DNA of 64,000 nucleotides from DATJKD01 sp963728295 (GTDB lineage Bacteria > Pseudomonadota > Gammaproteobacteria > Steroidobacterales > Steroidobacteraceae): positions 1,054,001 through 1,118,000 of the forward strand of contig CAVSKB010000019.1 in the NCBI GenBank assembly GCA_963728295.1. The letters run 5' to 3'. Every line of letters starts with the position of its first letter. Position 1 is the first letter of the stretch. A model generated the notes under the pieces. It did no database searches, was not told where the DNA came from, and was given only the letters and a program-made list of their open reading frames with translations. The translations under genes were made by a program, and so were the position numbers. This document shows positions 1 to 6,923 of this stretch, in pieces.

Positions 1-629
1 CGGTCTGGACGATGCGCGTGAGCAGGCTCGAGTCTTCTCCCGCCGTCACCAGGCTGCCCTCGGAACGCTCCTCGCGGCTCGCCAGGCCACTGATGGGCGC
101 GCGGACCTCGGTATAACCGAGCTGGAGCTGGGCGGTACGCAGCCGCGCCTGCGCCGCGGCGACGTTTGCTTCGCCGATCTCGAATGCCGATACCGCCGCG
201 TCCCTCTCGCGCCGACTGACCGCGCTTTTCTCGAACAAGGGCACGAGTCGGTCGCGATTGCGGCGTGCCTCGTCGCGCTGAGCGACCGCGACCGCGAGCT
301 CCGCCCGCGCCTGCGCCGCGGCGGCACGGAACGGCTCTGGATCGATGCGGAACAGGACCTCGCCCTCGCGGACCCGCTTGCCCTCCTCGTAGAGGCGCTC
401 GAGCAGGATCCCGCTCACGCGGGCGCGCACCTCGACCTCGCGCGAGCCCGCGGTACGGCCGCTGTAGCTCAGCTGGATCGGCACTTCTCCTCGCGAGACC
501 GAGTTCACCACGACCTCGGGCGGCGGCGGCGTCATCTGCGCGGAGCTGTCGCCGCCGCAGCCCGCCACGAGCGAAGTCGCCCGCGAGCAGTGCCGCCAGG
601 AGATGTCTTCGAACGACGGTGGCTTCCAT
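1..629 (-). CDS. RND efflux periplasmic adaptor lipoprotein (HlyD/AcrA family), partial, frameshifted
   Basis: Membrane-fusion subunit that would link an inner-membrane RND pump to an outer-membrane channel. The gene runs off the left edge, so only about the first 200 residues are seen. After a hydrophobic leader the frame shows a lipobox VAGC (codons 557-568), a proline-rich linker, a first beta-barrel/lipoyl stretch (GRTAGSREVEVRARVSG), then an Ala/Arg-rich coiled-coil hairpin and the second lipoyl half (GYTEVRAPISG). The leader MEATVVRRHLLAALLAG starting at ATG 629 is in a different frame from the lipobox; one base near 565-570 separates them, so I infer an indel. It lies just downstream of a TetR gene in the same direction, the usual regulator-pump layout. 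Family assignment is firm; the pump substrate is unknown. Confidence 0.8.
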   Translation of the reverse strand, partial: MEATVVRRHLLAALLAGDFARGGLRRRQLRADDAAAARGRGELGLARRSADPAELQRPYRGLARGRGARPRERDPARAPLRGGQAGPRGRGPVPHRSRAVPCRRGAGAGGARGRGRSARRGTPQSRPTRALVREKRGQSAREGRGGIGIRDRRSKRRRGAGAAAYRPAPARLYRGPRAHQWPGEPRGAFRGQPGDGGRRLEPAHAHRPD

Positions 630-1268
630 GATTGGGTGGCCCTCGAGGGCGCCGGCGGTCCGTTGCGAGACCGTACCTGGCGCCGTTTCAGCGGGTCTGG
701 GAATCTGCGCACAGGCCTCGTCGGCGAGACGCAGCAGTTCCTGGACGATCAGCTCGCGTTGTTCCTCCGTGAACGGCGTCAGGCGCCAGACCTCGCCGAG
801 CATCAGTCCATCGACCGCCAGCATGATGACTGCGCTGCGCGCGAAGCAGCTGCCCGATGCGGTGAGCTGTGCGACGTGCTCGGCATAACGGGCGCGCGCG
901 CCATCGAGCAGCGCAGGGTTGCTCGCCGCCGCCGCCAGGAGCGCCGCGCCGAGATCCTCACGGCCGAAGCGTCGCTTGAGCACGCCGAGGATCGACGCCT
1001 TCAGCCTGCTCGACGTTTGGTCCGACGGCAGCTGCTCGAGTTCCCGCGCGCAGCTCTCGTCGAGATCGTCGCAGTGCCGCTCGATCATCGCCGCCAGCAG
1101 GGCTTCCTTGTTCGGATAGTGATAGAGCAGCCCGCCTTTGCTCACGCCGGCGGCCTGCGCCACCGCCTCGAGCGTCAGGTTGCTGGCGCCCTGATGAGCA
1201 ACGAGTTGCTCCGCCGCATCGAGGATGCGATCGCGAGCAGCGGGCAATACGGGCGCTGTGGCTTGCAT
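630..1268 (-). CDS. TetR/AcrR-family repressor of the efflux genes
   Basis: DNA-binding regulator beginning at ATG 1268. Residues about 10-60 form the TetR helix-turn-helix: LTLEAVAQAAGVSKGGLLYH followed by YPNKEALLAAMIERH. The C-terminal ligand-binding part is about 150 residues of Ala/Leu-rich helices, as in AcrR-like repressors. No stop codon is seen in this frame before the adaptor start at 629, so the true C-terminus is uncertain and an indel near the 3' end is likely; the end given is the point where the adaptor begins. A palindrome inside its own promoter at 1306-1319 suggests autoregulation together with the efflux genes. Confidence 0.75.
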
Positions 1269-1300
1269 GGAACTGGTCTCTGAAGCAGTCGGGGGAGGCG

Positions 1301-1328
1301 ACTATACCGTCTGGACGGTTCAATGCAA
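1301..1328 (-). promoter_or_regulatory. sigma70-type promoter with TetR operator palindrome in the spacer
   Basis: Read on the minus strand: -35 TTGCAT (1323-1328), 16-bp spacer, -10 TATAGT (1301-1306). The spacer and -10 edge hold the inverted repeat ACCGTC-TG-GACGGT (1306-1319). Placement 33 bp upstream of the TetR start fits an autorepressor operator that occludes RNA polymerase. The binding itself is inferred. Confidence 0.6.
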
Positions 1329-1423
1329 GATTGGGCCGCGTCGCCAGACGGCTACAGCTCCCGTAACCCCAGGATGATCAGTGTGTTACGACCGAGCCGG
1401 CGCCCGGTGCCGGCGATATCCGC

Positions 1424-1876
1424 TCAGTGCATCGCCGACGCCTGCTCGAGAAGTTCCGCAGCGGACTGACGGACAGCCGGGTCCTCGTCGAGCAATGCCT
1501 GTCTAAGGACCCGGGTCGAGGTGGCACCACCGATTTCACCGAGCGCATGCACGGCATCCCGGCGCAGCCGCGGATCGTCATCGCTCTGCACTATCGCTAG
1601 CTGGCGCGCCGATTCATCGCCGCCACGAGCCGCAAGCCTGGCAATCGCGGCTCTGCGCACTTCGCGGTCAGGATCGATCAGCGCAAGCTGCAGCGCATGA
1701 GGGGCCTCGCCGGAATCGTATGGGGCCGCTGTTGCATGCTGGTCCGGCGTCTTTGACTGGCCGCACGCCGTCACGAACCCTGACGCCAGCAGGGCACAGG
1801 CCAGCGCGATACCCGCGATCACCCGGTGCGCAGGTGATTCCTGTCGCCGCGCAATACACGCCCCGTCCACCCACAT
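1424..1876 (-). CDS. HEAT-repeat lipoprotein
   Basis: Small exported protein of 150 residues. A hydrophobic segment (IAGIALACALLASGFVTAC) ends in a lipobox-like TAC, so it is probably lipid-anchored, with the mature part starting CGQSK. The mature region carries about three HEAT/PBS-lyase-type repeats: ALIDPDREVRRAAIARLA, VQSDDDPRLRRDAVHALGEI and ALLDEDPAVRQSAAELLEQA. Such repeats make a protein-binding surface; no catalytic residue is seen. The chosen ATG gives a long n-region and an internal start is possible. It stands alone between two TetR genes, so context says little about its role. Confidence 0.65.
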   Translation of the reverse strand: MWVDGACIARRQESPAHRVIAGIALACALLASGFVTACGQSKTPDQHATAAPYDSGEAPHALQLALIDPDREVRRAAIARLAARGGDESARQLAIVQSDDDPRLRRDAVHALGEIGGATSTRVLRQALLDEDPAVRQSAAELLEQASAMH

Positions 1877-1943
1877 TTAGCGCCACCTGACGACGTAGCT
1901 CATCTGGTTAGACGGGGCCGGCGGAGGAATCATTTGCGAACGG

Positions 1944-2534
1944 TCAATAGCCGCGGGCGCCGAGCCCCTTGAGCACGACGCGAAATACCTGGCGGATGGC
2001 GGGAACGCTGGCGTCGCTCGGGGTGAAGTAGAGCCGCGAGGCGGTGATGTCCATGATCATGTGCACGCCGAGCTCCACGTCGGTGTTCCTGGGCAATTGC
2101 CCGCGCTCGATCGCGCGCCGCAGGATGACGCGCACCGGGTCGTAGCGCCGCTCGATCAGCGGGTCGAGGACTTCCGCAAGCGCCGGCGCCTCGGCCCGTG
2201 CCGCGACGAGCTTCGGCATCACGCCCTTGAGTTCGCCGCGACGCAGGTTCCGCATCGACTGGGCGTGCAGATCCATGAGGTCCTCGAGCACGTCGCCGCT
2301 GTCATGCGGAATCAACACCGGCCAACGGTTGAAGGCCGCAACGATGAGGTGCTCCTTGGTCGGCCAGCGGCGGTAGATGGTCGACTTGCTGGCGCGGGCG
2401 CGCGCCGCGACCCGGCTCAGCGTCAGCCCGGAAAAGCCGCGTTCGCGCAGCAGCCGCGATGTCGCGCTGATGATGGCCTCTTCCGAAGCGACGCTTCTCG
2501 GGCGCCCTGGTCCGGGTTTCTTTCGCACGGTCAA
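1944..2534 (-). CDS. TetR/AcrR-family regulator, last gene of the catabolic operon
   Basis: 196-residue repressor. The N-terminus is basic (KKPGPGRPRS) and residues about 15-65 are the HTH: LTLSRVAARARASKSTIYRR, then WPTKEHLIVAAFNRWP. The C-terminal half ends in helices typical of the TetR_C families that bind acyl-CoA or aromatic effectors, but I cannot name the effector. It starts 4 bp after the acyl-CoA ligase stop, so it is probably translated from the same mRNA and may regulate the operon by negative feedback. Confidence 0.85.
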   Translation of the reverse strand: MTVRKKPGPGRPRSVASEEAIISATSRLLRERGFSGLTLSRVAARARASKSTIYRRWPTKEHLIVAAFNRWPVLIPHDSGDVLEDLMDLHAQSMRNLRRGELKGVMPKLVAARAEAPALAEVLDPLIERRYDPVRVILRRAIERGQLPRNTDVELGVHMIMDITASRLYFTPSDASVPAIRQVFRVVLKGLGARGY

Positions 2535-2538
2535 ACGC

Positions 2539-4037
2539 TCAACCTCCGAACTCGCGGCGCAGCTCGCGCCGCAGCAGTTTCCCCATGTCGTTGTATGGCA
2601 ACTGGTCGCGGAGCATGACGCGCTCCGGCACGCGTGAGCCCCGCAGTCGCGCGCGCACCCAGTCCTGCAGCTCCGCCGTGCTCACGTTCCTTCCGGAAAC
2701 GGGCACCACCACCGCGCCGACGGTCTCGCCCCACTCCTCGCTCGCGATGGCGAACACCGCGGCATCGGCCACGGCGGGATGCTCGCGGAGCGCGGCTTCG
2801 ATCTCGCCGGGGGAGATGTTCTCCCCTCCGCGCACGATGACATCGTCCGCGCGTCCATCGAGGTACACGTATCCCGCCGGGTCGATCCAGCCGCGATCGC
2901 GGGTCGCGAACCAGCCGTCGGCGTCGAGCTGGCTGCCGGATTCGCGGTACTCGCCGGACACCTGCGCGCCGCGGACGAAGACGAGCCCGGGCTCGACCTG
3001 CACTCGAGCACGTGACCCGCCTCGTCGCGGATCTGGACTTCGACCGCGGGCAGCGGCCGGCCGACCGAGCCCAGACGTGCCCGCACGTCGGAGTCCTCGC
3101 TGGTCATGGCGGCGCGATGATCCTCCGGACCGAGCAGACAGATCGTCGAGCTGGTCTCGGTGAGGCCGTACGCATTCGTGAAGTCGACCGCGGGGAAGAG
3201 CCGCATCGCGCTCTCGATCACCGCAGCCGGCATGCTGCCGCCCCCGTACGCGATCGCGCGCAGCGTCGAGGGCCGCGGCTCGCCCGAGCGCTGCAGATAC
3301 GCGACGATGCGCGCCAGCATGGTGGGAACGAGGAACGCCTGCGTTGCACGCTCGGCGGCTGCGAGCTCGAGCCACGCAGCCGCATCGAACTCGGGCAGGA
3401 TCACCATGCGCCGCCCGGCATAGGTCGAGGTCAGGAGCGCCGCGACCCCGGCGACGTGATACGGCGGCACCGAGATCAGCGCAGCCTCCTCTTCGCTCGC
3501 GCCGCCGAACTCCACCGTCGCAAGCACGTAGGCGCTCAAGTGACCGTGACGGAGCACGGCAGACTTGGGTGCACCGGTCGTGCCGCTCGTGAAGAGCTGG
3601 ACTGCGACCGCGTCCGGGTCCAGATCACCGGCGCAGTCCGGCGCGGGTCCCGCGGACTCATCGCGCAGCAGCATGTCGCTGTGGATCGCCAGCGCCCCGG
3701 CGGGCAGCCGCAGATCCTTAAGCTGCGAAGGCGCAGCAACGATCAGCGGTGTATCGAGTCGTGCAAGCAGCGACTCGATCTCGCCGCGGCTCAGGCGATA
3801 GTTGATCGGGGCGTAGGGCAGCTCGGTCCGCGACGCGGCATACATCGCCACCGCCGCCGCTGGACCGTTGACGTCGAGAAACGCGATCGAGCCGGCGCCC
3901 TGTTCCCGCAGCCGCCGCTCGGCGGCCGCGGCGAGCCTGCGAAGCTGGTCGTACGTGAGGCTTCGTCCGGAGCAGCACACGGCGGTGCGCATCGGCCACG
4001 TGGCCGCGGCCATGTCGAGCAGGATCGCGGTATTCAT
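2539..4037 (-). CDS. ANL-family acyl-CoA ligase (AMP-binding), one frameshift
   Basis: Activates a carboxylic acid to its CoA thioester through an acyl-adenylate. Motifs in order: P-loop-like LFTSGTTGAPKSAV, YGGGSMP, NAYGLTETSS, then after a frame change GWFATRDRGWIDPAGYVYLD, GRADDVIVRGGENISPGEIE and the C-terminal lysine motif YNDMGKLLRREL. The first two thirds are open from ATG 4037; the last third is in another frame. The switch lies near 3003, where GHVLE should continue as VQVEPGLV, which looks like one missing G. Total about 498 residues, normal for the family. It follows the 103-residue protein by 5 bp. Substrate unknown; a steroid or branched acid fits the neighbours. Confidence 0.85.
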
Positions 4038-4042
4038 CGCGC

Positions 4043-4354
4043 TCAGTCCGACGAGGGCAGCGCCTTCGCCTGCTTGACCGGCATCGCGACGCCGTCGAGG
4101 GCGAGCGACCCGTCGCCGCCCCGCGTGCACAGCACCTCGACGCGGTCGGCCGTGTCGACGTAGCGCTTTCCTACGAGCGTGCCCTGGGCGTGCGCGGGTG
4201 AAACCGAACCGCCGGCCGGAGCTGCCTCGTTGATGCCCAGCATTTCGACGCCGCCGCAGGCGAGTACCGCGTCGAGCGACGGCGCGCGGATGACCATGAT
4301 CTCCGTTCCGCAAACGGCGCTCTTGAGGCGCAGACCGGGTTTGAGGGTCTTCAT
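4043..4354 (-). CDS. small conserved protein of acyl-CoA catabolic clusters
   Basis: 103-residue protein with no signal peptide or membrane segment. It begins MKTLKPGLRLKSAVCGTEIM, has a CGG motif near residue 33, a central GTLVGKRYVDTADRVEVLCT and ends VKQAKALPSSD. I recall similar small proteins beside CoA ligases in actinobacterial and proteobacterial catabolic clusters, but I know no function. It overlaps the upstream hydrolase by 4 bp (ATGA) and sits 5 bp before the ligase, so it is co-translated with both. The two conserved-looking cysteines might bind a metal or cofactor; that is a guess. Confidence 0.55.
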   Translation of the reverse strand: MKTLKPGLRLKSAVCGTEIMVIRAPSLDAVLACGGVEMLGINEAAPAGGSVSPAHAQGTLVGKRYVDTADRVEVLCTRGGDGSLALDGVAMPVKQAKALPSSD

Positions 4355-5340
4355 GCCTGCGCCTGCTCAAGCGTGCGCCCGGCGACGAGCGACCCGGCCC
4401 AGGCCGCCATGCGCGCGAAGAGCTCGTCGACGGACGGAAACACGAAATGGCTGTGGCCCGTGCTCGGGAGCTCGAGCACCGAAACCGCGGGACTGCGCGG
4501 AAAACTCGCGGCCAGCTCGCGCGCCGGTCCGCAGAGATCGCTGTCGCCGGCGGCGAGCAGCAGCGGCACATCGACGCACGCCGCCTCGGGCGCCGAGCTG
4601 CCCGGAATGATGACGAACACCGCCACCGTCGCGAGCAGCGGCGCGCGGCAGCCGCGTAAGGCCTGCAGCGCCTCCGGGTCGGCGCGTCCGCCATAGATCT
4701 CGCGTCCGCGGCCCTCCACGTCGAGCACCGGATACGGATCGGCGTACCAGCGCTCGGCGAGCCGGGTCGCGTTGGCGCGCGCGCCGGCTGGATCGCCGGC
4801 GTACTTGCGCAGCTCCTCATCGAGCGCCGCAACGAGCCCGCCGGTGCCGAAGCCGAGCAGCGCCAGCGCGTCGTAACTGCGCTCCGCGGCCTGCTGGAAC
4901 AGGACCAGGAGTGCGCCCACCGAATGGCCGACGCCGATGCTCACGAGATCCCGCAGCGGCGGCAGGGACGCAATGAGGCTCCCCGCGCGCAGCCTTGCGC
5001 ACACCGTGTCGTGCAGCCTCGCGAGTGCCCGCGCGTGCACGTCCGCGGTCAGCTCGAAACCGCGGCGGGGCCGGGTGCTGCCGCCGATCCCGAGCGGATC
5101 GATCGCGATCGTGATGCAGCCGCGTTCGGCCATCTGCACGGCAAAACTGAATCGTGTGCCGCCACCGGCGCGCAGATCGTAATAGGCACGATCGAGGCCG
5201 CCACCCGGCACGCTGAAATACACCAGCGGTGGATCGGCGAGCCGCCCGGCCTCGGGCGCGGTGACGGTCACGGCGAGCGCGGCGTCGGGCTCGTCGTCGA
5301 ACACGCGCCCGACCGGGATGAGATGTTCCTCGCGGATCAT
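4351..5340 (-). CDS. alpha/beta hydrolase
   Basis: 329-residue cytoplasmic serine hydrolase. The nucleophile elbow is GVGHSVGALL (Ser about residue 140), the acid is probably the Asp of LLAAGDSDLCG and the base the His of STGHSHFVFP near residue 298. An oxyanion region reads YFSVPGGGLDR. The length and the lid-like middle (RYxRWYADPYP region) suit an esterase or thioesterase on a bulky substrate. It overlaps the thiolase-fold gene upstream and the 103-residue gene downstream by 4 bp each, so it belongs to the same operon; ring cleavage or ester release in the degradation pathway is inferred only from this. Confidence 0.75.
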   Translation of the reverse strand: MIREEHLIPVGRVFDDEPDAALAVTVTAPEAGRLADPPLVYFSVPGGGLDRAYYDLRAGGGTRFSFAVQMAERGCITIAIDPLGIGGSTRPRRGFELTADVHARALARLHDTVCARLRAGSLIASLPPLRDLVSIGVGHSVGALLVLFQQAAERSYDALALLGFGTGGLVAALDEELRKYAGDPAGARANATRLAERWYADPYPVLDVEGRGREIYGGRADPEALQALRGCRAPLLATVAVFVIIPGSSAPEAACVDVPLLLAAGDSDLCGPARELAASFPRSPAVSVLELPSTGHSHFVFPSVDELFARMAAWAGSLVAGRTLEQAQA

Positions 5341-6509
5341 GCCCGCCCCAGTATCGCGCCCGCCATCGCGCAGGACACGAGCGCATGCTCGACGTTCGGC
5401 ACCTGGTTGACGGCCGTGCCGCGCACCTGGCGCACCGCCTCGGTGATGTTGTTCATGCCGTGGATGTATGCCTCGCCGATCAGTCCGCCGTTCGTGTTGA
5501 CCGGCAGGCGCCCGCCGAGCTCGATGTTGCCGTCGCGCACGAAATCCTTCGCCTCGCCGCGACCGCAGAAGCCGAACCCCTCGAGCTGCTTCAGAACCTG
5601 AGGCGTAAACGCGTCATAGAGCATCGCGACCTGCATGTCCCCGGGCGCCAGTCCCGAGCGCTCGTAGATCCGGCGCGCGGTTCCGATGGCCTCCGGCATC
5701 ACAGTCAGGTCCGCGTGGTAGTAATTCGAGATCACCTCGACCTCGGCGGGGATCGACTGCGCGGCTGCGAGGACACGCACCGGCGGCTGACGCAGGTCGC
5801 GTGCGCGTTCGAGGCTCGTCACGACCAGCGCCACCCCGCCGTCGCTCTCCTGGCAGCAGTCGAGCAGCCGCAGCACAGGCTCGACGATCCAGCGCGACTG
5901 CTGGTGTTCCTCGAGCGTGATCGGGCGCCCGTAAAACCAGGCCGCCGGGTTGGTGGCCGCGTGCCGGCGCTGCGCCACCGAGACGTGCGCGAGATCGCGA
6001 TTGGTGACGCCGAAGGTCGCCATGTAATGCTGCGCCGCGAGCGCTTCCCAGCTCGCCGGCGTCTGCGCGCCAAAGGGCATGCACCAGAGCAGCGAGCCGG
6101 TGCCGGCGCCGGCGATGTTCACCAGACCGCCGCCCTGCGGCACGATCGGCTGGCCGAAGCGGTACGCGGAGCGCTCGTTCATCGCGCGCCAGATCAGCAC
6201 GATGTCCGCGAGGCCCGACTCGACCACCGCCATCGCCTGGGCGACGGTGGCCACCGAGGCGGCGCCGCCGCCCGGTATCCGCGTCGCATAGGCGAGGTCG
6301 CGCACCCCGAGACAGCGGGCGACACCGATCTCGTCCGAGCTGTCGAGCGTAAAGGTGATCATCCCGTCGACATCCGCGGGATCGATGCCTGCATCCTCGA
6401 GTGCAGCCCGCGAGGCCTCGGCGGCGAGCTGCAGCTCGCTGCGCCCGGAATTCTTCGAGAACTCGGTTTGCCCGATGCCGACGATCGCGGCGCCGCCGCT
6501 GCGGTTCAT
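5337..6509 (-). CDS. thiolase-fold lipid-transfer protein, Ltp2-like (probable side-chain aldolase subunit)
   Basis: 390-residue member of the SCP-x/thiolase-like superfamily. N-terminal AAIVGIGQTEFSK and C-terminal VNTNGGLIGEAYIHGMN are typical. The position where thiolases carry the nucleophilic Cys reads PGGGAASVATV (residues 79-89), so the Cys is missing and thiolysis is unlikely. In steroid degraders Ltp2-type proteins of this kind pair with a DUF35 protein and perform a retro-aldol cleavage of the side-chain. Exactly such a DUF35 gene precedes it with a 4-bp overlap. The aldolase role is therefore supported by family and context, not proved. Confidence 0.7.
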   Translation of the reverse strand: MNRSGGAAIVGIGQTEFSKNSGRSELQLAAEASRAALEDAGIDPADVDGMITFTLDSSDEIGVARCLGVRDLAYATRIPGGGAASVATVAQAMAVVESGLADIVLIWRAMNERSAYRFGQPIVPQGGGLVNIAGAGTGSLLWCMPFGAQTPASWEALAAQHYMATFGVTNRDLAHVSVAQRRHAATNPAAWFYGRPITLEEHQQSRWIVEPVLRLLDCCQESDGGVALVVTSLERARDLRQPPVRVLAAAQSIPAEVEVISNYYHADLTVMPEAIGTARRIYERSGLAPGDMQVAMLYDAFTPQVLKQLEGFGFCGRGEAKDFVRDGNIELGGRLPVNTNGGLIGEAYIHGMNNITEAVRQVRGTAVNQVPNVEHALVSCAMAGAILGRA

Positions 6510-6923
6510 GTCGCGCGCGCCGCTCGGCGAAATACAGGCACGGCGTGCCCGCCGCGGGTCGGCGCGAAGGTAACTTCCACCGGCAACCCGATCGCGAGCT
6601 CCGCCGTATCCACGCCTTCCAGGTTCGAGACGAGGCGTATACCTTCATCGAGCGCAACCAGCACCACCACCGGCGGCTCGGCGAAGCCGATCGGCGCCGG
6701 ATGACGCGGCACGATCCAGGACAGGACGCGTCCGCGGCCGGAGAGCCGCACCGTCTCGCGCTTCGTGCTCCGGCAATGCGGACACATCGGCCGCGGCGGA
6801 TGTCGAAGCCGCGCGCAGTCCGTGCAACGCTCGCAGCTGAGCTCGCCGCGGTCGGCCGCCCTCCCAGAAGAAAGCGGCGTCGGCGGTGTAGACCGGATCG
6901 GGGCGCGTGGGCGTGTCGCTCAT
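6506..6923 (-). CDS. DUF35/OB-fold zinc-ribbon partner of the Ltp2-like protein, frameshifted
   Basis: About 138 residues when the frames are joined. It starts MSDTPTRPDPVYTADAAFFW (ATG 6923), changes frame near 6858, then shows the zinc ribbon CERCTDC ... MCPHCRS and the OB-fold part with RGRVLSWIVPRHPAPIGF. DUF35 proteins bind and position CoA esters and form heteromers with thiolase-fold partners. The start overlaps the stop of the CaiB gene (ATGA at 6920-6923) and its end overlaps the partner gene, so three genes are translationally chained. The single-base shift may be a sequencing error. Confidence 0.75.

Noticed and set aside
3012..4163. 383-codon plus-strand frame opposite the acyl-CoA ligase
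   Set aside because: Shadow frame; composition is typical of antisense GC-rich DNA.
5385..6704. 439-codon plus-strand frame opposite the Ltp2-like gene
   Set aside because: Antisense shadow with no family pattern; the minus-strand gene has clear motifs and overlaps.
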